Shown: piece after piece, positions 15,231 to 22,647 of the stretch
How the letters are laid out: each line of letters opens with the position of its first letter
How positions within the stretch are numbered: position 1 is the stretch's first letter
Assembly: GCA_964012875.1 (NCBI GenBank)
Contig: CAXGUU010000014.1
Location: forward strand, 1 to 23,219
Reading direction: 5' to 3'
Source: CAXGUU01 sp964012875
GTDB lineage: Bacteria; Pseudomonadota; Gammaproteobacteria; Ga0077536
DNA: 23,219 nucleotides
The notes under the pieces: model-generated
The model's database searches: none
Seen by the model: only the letters and a program-made list of their open reading frames with translations
Told to the model about the DNA's origin: nothing
Made by a program: the position numbers and the translations under genes

Positions 15231-15255
15231 TCCCTTGCCGTTTTACGGCAAGGGA
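15231..15255 (+). repeat. Strong hairpin between aorC and aorD
   Basis: TCCCTTGCCG (15231-15240) pairs perfectly with CGGCAAGGGA (15246-15255) around TTTTA, and a T-A pair can add one more base pair. No T-run follows, so it is not a standard terminator. It may slow decay, mark RNA processing, or partly stop transcription inside the operon. Confidence 0.75.
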
Positions 15256-15296
15256 GACGCGGAACCCCCTGCCCACGGTTTCTTCTGCTCGCGCTT

Positions 15297-15548
15297 TTGA
15301 AAATCACATTCAAGATGTATGCGTCGCTGACGCAATACCTGCCGCCGGAAGCAGACCGTAATATTGTCGAAATCGAAATACCTGATGAGTTAAGCGTGCA
15401 CGAACTCATTGCCCGCTATCACGTTCCCCGGGAATCGGCGCATCTGATTTTGATTAACGGGCTCTACGTAGAGCCTGAACAACGCGACACGCCAATATTT
15501 CAGGACGGTGATGTACTGGCGATCTGGCCTCCCGTGGCTGGCGGCTGA
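15297..15548 (+). CDS. aorD: MoaD/ThiS-like sulfur carrier (AorD type)
   Basis: 83 residues. The ubiquitin-like fold signature is KITFKMYASLTQYLP at the N-terminus and WPPVAGG at the C-terminus. The terminal Gly-Gly is the thiocarboxylate site used by MoaD during dithiolene formation of the pterin cofactor. In AorABCDE-type operons this protein helps make the tungsten cofactor. Start: the TTG at 15297 gives the usual M-K-I-T-F opening, and an ATG at 15315 would cut off the first beta strand. Neither has a strong ribosome site. The MoeA-like aorE partner of Aromatoleum is absent from the window. Confidence 0.85.
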   Translation: MKITFKMYASLTQYLPPEADRNIVEIEIPDELSVHELIARYHVPRESAHLILINGLYVEPEQRDTPIFQDGDVLAIWPPVAGG

Positions 15549-15562
15549 GCCAGGTTAGGCGG

Positions 15563-17578
15563 GTGGCCAAAAAACGAGCGCCGACATCGTCGAGTCCCGC
15601 GGAGCAAATGTTCCAAACCGGGCTTTCGTTTCATGAAGCCGGCAACATACAACGGGCTGAGCACCTCTACCGCGAGGTCCTAACGCAAGATCCCCGGCAC
15701 GCGAGCGCGTTGAACATGTTGGGTGTGCTTGGCTGCCAGACCGGGCACCTGCCGGCAGGGATTGATTTGATCCGACAGGCGCTGGCCATCGAACCTGGTA
15801 ATGCGGACTTTCACAACAACCTCGGTATGGCCCTGTTGGACAGCAAGCGGTCATCCGAAGCCCGCGATGCCTTCGCTTCGGCCATCAAGTGCCGTCCGCG
15901 TTTTGCCGCCGCACAGTTTAATCTGGCCAATCTGCTAAGAGAAGCAGGGGAGCATGACGATGCGGAGCGACACTATCGCAAAGCGCTGCGCGCAGAGCCC
16001 GAATTTACCGACGCCCTTAATAACCTCGGGAACTTGCTGCGGGAGAGCGGCAAAGCGCAGGAGGCAACGGCGCTTTTTCGCAAACTGACCCGGATAAAGC
16101 CCGAGTTTCCATTCGGGCATTTCAATCTGGGACTGGCCCTTCAGGCGCAGCAGGACTACATCGGTGCGGTGGCTGCGTTTGAACGGGCGATTGAACTTGA
16201 TTCGGGCCAGGTTCAATTCTGGGACGCGCTCGGAAGTTGCCAGCGTATGCGCGGCGCTCTGCTCGAAGCCAGGGAAGCCTATGTCCGGGCGCTCGACATG
16301 GACTCAGAGGACCCACAGCGCCTGGTCGCTCTCGGCATGATCCACTACGCGCTGAACGAGGTCGATGAGGCCCATGGACAGTTCTCGCGCGCGGCCAAGC
16401 TCGCCCCGCACTCTGGCAGAGTGGCGAACTTCCTTGGCATGGCCCAGAGCGCCCTGGGGCGGCGGGAAGAGGCCGCCGCGCAGTTCAATCGCGCAATCTC
16501 GCTGGAGCCGAAGTTTGGGGATGCCTATCGCAACCTGGCCTCATTGGGGGGGCATCCCGAGGAATACGAAGCGCAGGCGGCCAGAATTCTTGCCGCCATT
16601 GCCGATACGCCAGCCGACACTGACCGCGCCGATATGTCGTTCGCGCTTGGCGAAATTTACGACAAGCTCGGTAAGTTCGATGTCGCCTTTGAGTATTTCG
16701 ACGCCGCCAATGCCGTCAGGAAAGCCCAGGTCAAATTCGATCGGGTTCGCCAGTCCGACTATATAGAGTCGATAATCAAGGTGTTTTCATCAGACTATTT
16801 TGCGGGTCTTGAAGGCCAAGGTTCGAACAGCCGCCGACCGATTTTTGTTATCGGCATGCCGCGTTCAGGCACCACCCTGGTCGAGCAGATTTTGTCTTCT
16901 CATAGCGATGTCTACGGCGCTGGTGAACTCACCTTCTTTCCCGAACGAATCCCGACTTTGCCGCGAATGCTCGAATCGGCGCTGCCGTTTCCGCAATGTA
17001 TGCCCGGGAACGAAGCGCGGATTCAAGCGCTGGCGCCGCTCTACCTCGACCGCTTAGCAGAAATTGACGACCGCACGCCCTATGTCATCGACAAAATGCC
17101 CTATAACTTCCTGTTTTTGGGCGTCATCGCTGTGCTCTTTCCCCGAGCTCACGTGATCCATTGTGCCCGTCATCCCATGGCGACCTGTTTCTCCATCTTT
17201 GCTCACGACCTTGCGGGTAGTCATCCCTATTCTTTTGACCTGGAAGATCTGGCCGCGGCTTACCGTGGCTACGAGCGCCTGATGAAGCACTGGCGTGAAG
17301 TACTGCCGATTGAAATGCTTGATGTGAAATATGAAGCATTGACGGAAAACACGGAATCCGTGAGCCGCGAAATGCTCTCTTTTCTGGATCTGTCATGGCA
17401 GGGCGCCTGCCTGGATTTTCATCGCAATGAGCGCAGCGTGGTTACGGCGAGTCAGTGGCAGGTCAGGCAACCGATCTATACCTCATCCAGGGATCGGTGG
17501 CGGAACTATGCCCAACATCTGGGACCCTTGCGTGTGGCCCTCGCACCGGGTGGAGTGCTCGGCAATGCCGGTAACTGA
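15563..17578 (+). CDS. TPR-repeat protein with C-terminal sulfotransferase domain
   Basis: 671 residues. The first about 380 residues are tetratricopeptide repeats (for example FQTGLSFHEAGNIQRAEHLY, NNLGMALLDSKRSSEARDAF, NNLGNLLRESGKAQEATALF), forming a helical scaffold. A sulfotransferase domain follows with the PAPS 5'-phosphosulfate loop FVIGMPRSGTTLVEQIL (about 428-445) and the 3'-phosphate segment VIHCARHPMATCFSIF. It likely transfers sulfate from PAPS to a protein or small molecule; the acceptor is unknown. GTG 15563 lies 14 bases after aorD with AGGCGG upstream, so it is probably in the same transcript. The domain calls are sure; any link to the AOR is inference. Confidence 0.9.
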   Translation: MAKKRAPTSSSPAEQMFQTGLSFHEAGNIQRAEHLYREVLTQDPRHASALNMLGVLGCQTGHLPAGIDLIRQALAIEPGNADFHNNLGMALLDSKRSSEARDAFASAIKCRPRFAAAQFNLANLLREAGEHDDAERHYRKALRAEPEFTDALNNLGNLLRESGKAQEATALFRKLTRIKPEFPFGHFNLGLALQAQQDYIGAVAAFERAIELDSGQVQFWDALGSCQRMRGALLEAREAYVRALDMDSEDPQRLVALGMIHYALNEVDEAHGQFSRAAKLAPHSGRVANFLGMAQSALGRREEAAAQFNRAISLEPKFGDAYRNLASLGGHPEEYEAQAARILAAIADTPADTDRADMSFALGEIYDKLGKFDVAFEYFDAANAVRKAQVKFDRVRQSDYIESIIKVFSSDYFAGLEGQGSNSRRPIFVIGMPRSGTTLVEQILSSHSDVYGAGELTFFPERIPTLPRMLESALPFPQCMPGNEARIQALAPLYLDRLAEIDDRTPYVIDKMPYNFLFLGVIAVLFPRAHVIHCARHPMATCFSIFAHDLAGSHPYSFDLEDLAAAYRGYERLMKHWREVLPIEMLDVKYEALTENTESVSREMLSFLDLSWQGACLDFHRNERSVVTASQWQVRQPIYTSSRDRWRNYAQHLGPLRVALAPGGVLGNAGN

Positions 17579-17864
17579 ACGTGTGATGCGTCCCGACCGG
17601 GGCATGACGCATGCGGATTTCCGGCGCATTTTTCCGCGACTGCTGGGCGACGCCGAAACTGTCGAAGGCGACTTGAACTGTACGGTGCGGTGGCATGACG
17701 GCCGTTGTCTTAAAGTTCAGGTTTCAGATGAGAAAACGCGCGCAATTGCGACTTTACGTATGCCGTACCTCGATATCTGTTTTGAATTTTCCGGTTTCGA
17801 CGACTCCGAGCGCGATGCGTTTCTGGCCCGATTCGAGCGTGCCTTTCAAAAGGGCGGGGGGTAG
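17565..17864 (+). CDS. Small conserved-looking protein of unknown function
   Basis: 99 residues in a frame that overlaps the sulfotransferase stop by 14 bases (ATG 17565), which suggests translational coupling. The sequence MTHADFRRIFPRLLGDAETV, TVRWHDGRCLKVQVSDEK, IATLRMPYLDICFEFSGF and the end FLARFERAFQKGGG shows an alpha/beta single-domain protein without signal peptide. I recall similar proteins ending in F-x3-F-x-RGGG-like tails in gammaproteobacteria, without an assigned role. A longer frame from 17427 is unlikely because it lies inside the sulfotransferase gene. No catalytic motif is visible. Confidence 0.7.
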   Translation: MPVTERVMRPDRGMTHADFRRIFPRLLGDAETVEGDLNCTVRWHDGRCLKVQVSDEKTRAIATLRMPYLDICFEFSGFDDSERDAFLARFERAFQKGGG

Positions 17865-18184
17865 CGTCAATTACCGGATTGCGCCTCAGCCACGGTTGTG
17901 GCGACGAAATGTTGCAAAAAAGAGACGTAATGGTACAAGTGCCGTCAAATGTGGGTTTTTTTGTTGCGAAAGTGTTGGCACGGCGCCGAAATTGATTTAA
18001 TATCGCGCGACACCAGTGGGGTGAGTTGCTCAAAAGGCTCGTGTCAATACTATCGAGGGGCGCCGGCAGGAACAGAAGTAGGCGGATGCCGGAGACATTT
18101 CGCAACGTTGGTAAGAGAATAAATTCAGACGAATTGGGTTCAAGTTTTTCAAGCCTTAGTCCTTTTCAGATTCAGGAGGAAGTG
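17865..18184. other. Intergenic region with porin promoter and long leader
   Basis: About 320 bases without a convincing gene. It contains the porin promoter (17975-18003) and then about 175 bases of leader ending in a strong AGGAGG (18174-18179). No terminator for the preceding operon is seen. A weak GG-N10-GC sigma-54-like spacing at 17954-17967 lacks most consensus bases. Confidence 0.6.
17975..18003 (+). promoter_or_regulatory. Sigma-70 promoter of the porin gene
   Basis: TTGGCA (17975-17980), a 17-base spacer, then TAATAT (17998-18003): a near-consensus pair at ideal spacing. Transcription would begin near 18010, leaving an unusually long leader of about 175 bases before the porin ATG. 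Confidence 0.75.
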
Positions 18185-19504
18185 ATGGCGAAACAATATT
18201 CAAAGACCAAGATTGCAGCGGCAGTTGGTGCGGCGGCATTGGGCGCAGGCCTGACAGCACCCGCGGGCGCTGTCGTCGTCGTAGGCGGCAATGACGGCTG
18301 GGAAGTCAGCTTTGACGGCAACGTTAATGCCTTCTACACCGTTGGCAACTACGATGCAGGCTATTTAACAGAAGGCGCGGACAAAAATAACAGTCGTGTC
18401 CATTCCGGTTATCTGCCGGCTTTCTTCAGTTTCAATGTGAAATCTCCGACCATGAATGGCATGACCGGTAGCGCTCGCATCAGCTTCGCACCGACCATTC
18501 ACACTGGTGGCAATAAAACACAGTTTAGCGCGCAGAATGGTACCGTCGGTCCAAGGTCTGGCATCAACGGTGCCACGATCGATACTCGTGAAGTCGTGGC
18601 CAACTTGAGCGGCGCATTCGGTGAAATTAGTTTCGGCCGCACGCTGTCGCTGTTCGGACGCAACGCCATACTGAACGATATGACCTTGTTCGGTGTTGGT
18701 TTCGCACCTGGCGCAGATCATTTCGGTTCCATAACTTTCGGTCGCTCTGGCCACGGTTACACCTACCCGGACTTCGCAGCGCGCTTCCAGTACACAACGC
18801 CTAACGTTGGCGGCTTCCAGGCCGCGATTGGTCTCTATGACCCGTCGACCGTCGACGGCTTCACTGTGCGAAATGGCGCCGACGCTGCCGGCGGTGGTCT
18901 GCTCGATGAGACAGACACGCCGCGATTCGAAGGCGAGTTAAGCTACTCGCAGGCATTCAGTGGAGGTAATCTTAAACTGTGGCTCGACGGGACCTGGCAG
19001 GACATTGATTCGACCTGCGACGGCGCGGTGACGTCCGCAACGGGCAATGTAGTCAACTGCGGCAGCATTACATCCAGTGCCTGGGGTGCGGGCGCCAAGT
19101 TCGGCATGTCCGGATTTGAATTTGTTGGCTACTACTACGATCAGGAAGGCCTCGGGCTGACTTCGCAATACAACTCTGCCAGTGTTGAGATTGACGCAAG
19201 CGGTAACCTGGACGCTCGCGACGGTGACGGCTACTACCTCCAGGGTACGTACACGTTCGCCGGCAAGACCAAGGTCGGACTGTCCTACGGTGAAGGTAAC
19301 CTTGACTCCGTCTCGACCGGAGGCGTTGGACCTTTCGCGACTGCGGCACATGTCGAGCGTTCGATGTGGACAGTTGGTGTTTACCACGACGTCAGCAGCT
19401 GGCTCCGTCTGGTCGCCGAATACAACCACGGCGAGCTGGATACCGGTACTGGCAACACGCCCGAAGCAGATACGTTCAGCGTTGGCGGATTTCTCTTCTG
19501 GTAA
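18185..19504 (+). CDS. Gram-negative outer-membrane porin
   Basis: 439 residues with a clear signal peptide (MAKQYSKTKIAAAVGAAALGAGL, cleavage near PAGA). The mature part alternates short beta strands ending in aromatic residues (WEVSFDGNVNAFYTVGNY, GSARISFAP, EISFGRTLSLFGRNAILND, PDFAARFQYTTPNVGGFQAAIGLYDP) and closes with TFSVGGFLFW, a terminal Trp/Phe barrel signature recognised by BAM. It allows diffusion of small, probably anionic or organic solutes across the outer membrane. ATG 18185 has AGGAGG 5 bases upstream; frames extending to 18026 have no support. It has its own promoter and terminator. A role in alcohol or acid uptake is possible from context only. Confidence 0.92.
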   Translation: MAKQYSKTKIAAAVGAAALGAGLTAPAGAVVVVGGNDGWEVSFDGNVNAFYTVGNYDAGYLTEGADKNNSRVHSGYLPAFFSFNVKSPTMNGMTGSARISFAPTIHTGGNKTQFSAQNGTVGPRSGINGATIDTREVVANLSGAFGEISFGRTLSLFGRNAILNDMTLFGVGFAPGADHFGSITFGRSGHGYTYPDFAARFQYTTPNVGGFQAAIGLYDPSTVDGFTVRNGADAAGGGLLDETDTPRFEGELSYSQAFSGGNLKLWLDGTWQDIDSTCDGAVTSATGNVVNCGSITSSAWGAGAKFGMSGFEFVGYYYDQEGLGLTSQYNSASVEIDASGNLDARDGDGYYLQGTYTFAGKTKVGLSYGEGNLDSVSTGGVGPFATAAHVERSMWTVGVYHDVSSWLRLVAEYNHGELDTGTGNTPEADTFSVGGFLFW

Positions 19505-19538
19505 GCGGCCCGCCGGGACTAACTTAAACCCAAGTTAT

Positions 19539-19568
19539 AAAGGCGCATCCTCGGATGCGCCTTTTTTT
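19539..19568 (+). terminator. Rho-independent terminator of the porin gene
   Basis: Stem AAAGGCGCATC pairs with GATGCGCCTTT around CTCG, followed by a T-run (19562-19569). It starts 35 bases after the porin stop. Confidence 0.92.
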
Positions 19569-19756
19569 TGCCTGACAGAACGATTGGTGTGCGTTCAGCC
19601 TTGATTCATTCTCAGGCTTGAAGTTCGATCTACAATTGGGCGCTGGTTCTCCCTCTGGACCACAGCAAAACGTCGGAAGCGGGCGCTGAACGCTCACCCA
19701 ATACTCTCCGAATTTTGTTTGTCCGGCCGTGACTTGAAATCAATGGTGCTTACCTG

Positions 19757-20722
19757 GTGCGTATAACAGTCTTTCTTGGCGGATTCGTTTTGACCGTCTT
19801 CATGGCGATGATCGGTTCGCCTGTATTTGCTTTGGACCTGCTACCGAATATTTTCGCCAAAGAAAAAGTGACGGCTACGATTTGGGATCTGAACGAGCAA
19901 TATGTCCAGCTGGTACAGAGTGAGAAAAACGCCGAGCCGAACGACCACCCTGCGGCAATCGACAAAATTGAAGTGGAGCAGGCATTGGCTTCCTTGCAAT
20001 TGTGGATTGAAGGCGGCGTACTGCGCGACGAAGAAGCAGTTGCAGTCTACTCGCGTCAGCAGGCGGCGCTCATCGCGTCCTATATCGGCGATGGCCTAAG
20101 CAAGGCATCACCTAGTGAAGACATTATTTTTAACGTGCGCGGCTACACCGACGCCATGATGTCGATGGTGAAACGCCGGGTGTGGACGACCGGGCGGGTA
20201 TTTTTTATCGATGGCAAACTGCATTTGATCGTTGGCGAACATGGCAAAATGATCGATAAGGCAAAGAAAAATGTCGAAGGTTCATTTGGCATCGTCGACG
20301 ATTTCAGTGACGTCTACTTCCAACCCGGCAGCCGCAAGCGCAAGGGCAAAATGCAGGGGCGAATTGTGACCACTGAAGGTGTAGAGCTGGCGGAGGGCGA
20401 AGGCGGACGGCCCGACTGGATCACGATCGACGTCAAAAAGGCCGCACTGGCCTACCGCCAGGCCCAGGTCCCGGTCGCGGTGCGTAAAGAAGAAATCAAG
20501 GCCAAGGCTGAAGCAGCCAAACTGACGCTTGAGCGCAGGCAGATGCGCGAAGAAATGGCGCGCATGCGCAAGGAGTTGCAGGAGCTTCAGCAAGGTCAGG
20601 GAGCGGCGGCGGCCTCAAGCATAGAGGACCGCCTCACCCAGCTTAACGCTTTGCACGAGAAGGGATTGATTACAGATGGCGATTTCGCGAAGCGCAAGCA
20701 GGAAATACTGGACGATATCTAG
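19757..20722 (+). CDS. Exported protein with coiled coil and C-terminal SHOCT domain
   Basis: 321 residues from GTG 19757. An N-terminal hydrophobic signal (ITVFLGGFVLTVFMAMIGSPVFA) suggests export. The central part (residues about 20-230) is not recognised. A highly charged helix (AVRKEEIKAKAEAAKLTLERRQMREEMARM in pieces, about 235-275) predicts a coiled coil. The last 35 residues (IEDRLTQLNALHEKGLITDGDFAKRKQEIL) are a SHOCT domain, a small oligomerisation module common at protein ends. No ribosome site is obvious before the GTG. Upstream 250 bases hold only the porin terminator. The next gene follows after 92 bases. Function unknown. Confidence 0.83.
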   Translation: MRITVFLGGFVLTVFMAMIGSPVFALDLLPNIFAKEKVTATIWDLNEQYVQLVQSEKNAEPNDHPAAIDKIEVEQALASLQLWIEGGVLRDEEAVAVYSRQQAALIASYIGDGLSKASPSEDIIFNVRGYTDAMMSMVKRRVWTTGRVFFIDGKLHLIVGEHGKMIDKAKKNVEGSFGIVDDFSDVYFQPGSRKRKGKMQGRIVTTEGVELAEGEGGRPDWITIDVKKAALAYRQAQVPVAVRKEEIKAKAEAAKLTLERRQMREEMARMRKELQELQQGQGAAAASSIEDRLTQLNALHEKGLITDGDFAKRKQEILDDI

Positions 20723-20814
20723 CCGAGCATTCGACACCGGGGTCGCGCTGGGCTGGCTGGTTGCCTTTTGCGTCGACAGGCATTATCCGTTTTCTTTTCA
20801 GGTCCGATAAGGCA

Positions 20815-21774
20815 GTGACACGAACCCTCTATCCCCCGATTCAACCGCGTGTTACATCTTTCCTCGACGCTGGACACAGCCAGCAGGTCTACTATGAAAC
20901 ATGCGGCGCCGAAGACGGCGTGCCCGTCGTTTTTTTGCACGGAGGGCCTGGCTCAGGCTGTAAACCGGATCACCGCCAGTTTTTTGATCCAAAGCGTTAC
21001 CACATCGTTCTGTTCGATCAGCGCGGATCAGGACGCTCGAAACCTTTCGGCTCGACCGACGATAACACGACGCCGCATCTGCTCGACGACATGGAAGCGC
21101 TACGTAATGAGCTCGGCATCGAACGATGGTTGCTGTTCGGGGGGTCGTGGGGCGCCGCACTGGCCCTGGCTTATGCTGAACGACATCCGCATCGCGTGCT
21201 GGGCATGGTGTTGCGTGGAACGTTTCTTGCCCGCGAAGCTGATGTCTCGTGGTTCTTCTCGGAAGGCGCGAACAAACTTCTACCCCGTCAATGGCACGAG
21301 TTCCAGACACGAATTGGAGCGGACAGCAATACCGATATTCTGGCCACGCTGCACGAGCGTATATTTTCATCCGACCGCGCCATTGTGGAACAAACGGCGC
21401 AGGCCTGGGAGGCATGGTCGGGCGCGGTGGTGATGTTTTCGCTCAACCAGGCCGGTGATGGTGCTGCAGGGCCGCTTGAGACCGCGATCGCCAAGGCCAG
21501 GATTGAGATGCACTATGCCTTTCATCGGTATTTCATCGAAGAAAACGAATTGCTGAGCCGAATTGGTGATGTGCCTGACGTACCAGTCAGGATTATCCAC
21601 GGCGCCCGGGATATCACCTGTCCGGCGGCCTCGGCGTGGACGCTCCATCAGGCAATCCCGCGGTCCGAACTCGAGGTTCTCCGCACCGCGGGTCATCTGT
21701 CCGGCGAAACGCCGATGATCGACGCGCTGGTTAAAGCCGCCGATGACATGCATGTAAAACTTGCGTCGGCCTGA
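20815..21774 (+). CDS. pip: Proline iminopeptidase (alpha/beta hydrolase)
   Basis: 319 residues, the normal length for proline iminopeptidase, which removes N-terminal proline from peptides in the cytoplasm. The opening TRTLYPPIQP and FLHGGPGSGCKPDHRQFFDP are characteristic, the nucleophile Ser sits in GGSWGAALALAYA, the acid is in HGARDITCPA, and the His in TAGHLSGE. FDQRGSGRS is also typical. The start is set at GTG 20815, which gives M-TRTLYPP as in relatives; a frame from 20761 would add 18 unrelated residues. Only a weak AGG lies 12 bases before. It is followed by folP after 14 bases, so the two are likely cotranscribed. Confidence 0.93.
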   Translation: MTRTLYPPIQPRVTSFLDAGHSQQVYYETCGAEDGVPVVFLHGGPGSGCKPDHRQFFDPKRYHIVLFDQRGSGRSKPFGSTDDNTTPHLLDDMEALRNELGIERWLLFGGSWGAALALAYAERHPHRVLGMVLRGTFLAREADVSWFFSEGANKLLPRQWHEFQTRIGADSNTDILATLHERIFSSDRAIVEQTAQAWEAWSGAVVMFSLNQAGDGAAGPLETAIAKARIEMHYAFHRYFIEENELLSRIGDVPDVPVRIIHGARDITCPAASAWTLHQAIPRSELEVLRTAGHLSGETPMIDALVKAADDMHVKLASA

Positions 21775-21788
21775 GTGCAGCCTTCCTT

Positions 21789-22607
21789 ATGTTTAGCCGT
21801 CAGGACGCCAGACCCTTGCTGATGGGCATATTGAATGTCACGCCGGACAGTTTTTCCGATGGCGGCCTGTATACAAATACACAGCAGGCTGTTGAGCATG
21901 CGCTTGTGATGAGGGCAGAGGGTGCGGACATCATCGACATCGGCGGCGAGTCTTCGCGACCCGGTTCCATGCCGGTCCCGGTGGCAGAGCAGATCAAGCG
22001 GGTTGTACCGGTCATCGAGCAGCTGACAAACCGTCCAGAGGACATTCCGCTGCTCAGCGTTGACACCACTTCCGGGGAGGTCGCAGCTGCCGCGCTCGAA
22101 GCCGGGGCGCATATCGTCAATGATATTTCGGCAGGCTCTGATCCGTCGCTTTTGCAGGCGGTCAGTAACTCGGGCGCCGGCCTGGTGCTGATGCACATGC
22201 AGGGCGCACCGGCGACCATGCAGGATGCCCCAAGCTACGATGACGTTGTTGGTGAAATCCAGGATTTCCTCGTTTCACGCGCAGAGCTGGCACAAAAGGC
22301 CGGTGTGCCGCGCCACCGGATAGCGATTGATCCCGGTATAGGCTTCGGCAAGAAGCGCGTCCACAATCTTGAGCTGATTGGCGGTCTGAAATCTTTCGTT
22401 GAGACGGGTTATGCGGTCCTGCTTGGAACTAGCCGTAAAAGGTTCATGGGGGCAATCTGCGAAGAGACCGATCCCGCGGAACTTGTTGGGGCGACCTGCG
22501 CAACCACCGCCATAGGGGTTAGTGCAGGCGTTTCAGTCTTCCGTGTGCACGATGTGAAAGCCAACCGCCAGGCCGCCGACGTGGCCTGGGCTGTCAGGGC
22601 TCTATGA
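21789..22607 (+). CDS. folP: Dihydropteroate synthase
   Basis: 272 residues, standard length. It condenses pterin pyrophosphate with p-aminobenzoate in folate synthesis. All motifs are present: MGILNVTPDSFSDGG, GADIIDIGGESSRPG, LLSVDTTSGEVA, AHIVNDISAG, LMHMQGAPATMQ, IDPGIGFGKK, LLGTSRKRFMG and the end FRVHDVKANRQAADVAWAV. The start fits the family and no strong ribosome site is visible. In many gammaproteobacteria folP is beside ftsH and glmM; here it is beside pip and converges with pqqE 40 bases away, so it may be a second or relocated copy. Assignment is very sure. Confidence 0.95.
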   Translation: MFSRQDARPLLMGILNVTPDSFSDGGLYTNTQQAVEHALVMRAEGADIIDIGGESSRPGSMPVPVAEQIKRVVPVIEQLTNRPEDIPLLSVDTTSGEVAAAALEAGAHIVNDISAGSDPSLLQAVSNSGAGLVLMHMQGAPATMQDAPSYDDVVGEIQDFLVSRAELAQKAGVPRHRIAIDPGIGFGKKRVHNLELIGGLKSFVETGYAVLLGTSRKRFMGAICEETDPAELVGATCATTAIGVSAGVSVFRVHDVKANRQAADVAWAVRAL

Positions 22608-22647
22608 ACGGCGCTGGTTGCCGTCGTGGCGGGGCGGGCGTGCCGGC

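Noticed and set aside
15114..15296. Longer N-terminus for the MoaD-like protein
   Set aside because: The extra residues overlap aorC and the hairpin and do not look like a sulfur carrier; the fold starts at KITFKMY.
17954..17967. GG-N10-GC with TTGC upstream of the porin
   Set aside because: Only the GG and TTGC match; the CACG part is replaced by a T-run, so it is probably chance.
17976..17995. TGGCACGG before the porin as a second sigma-54 site
   Set aside because: No GC dinucleotide occurs at the required distance; the same bases form the -35 of a good sigma-70 promoter.
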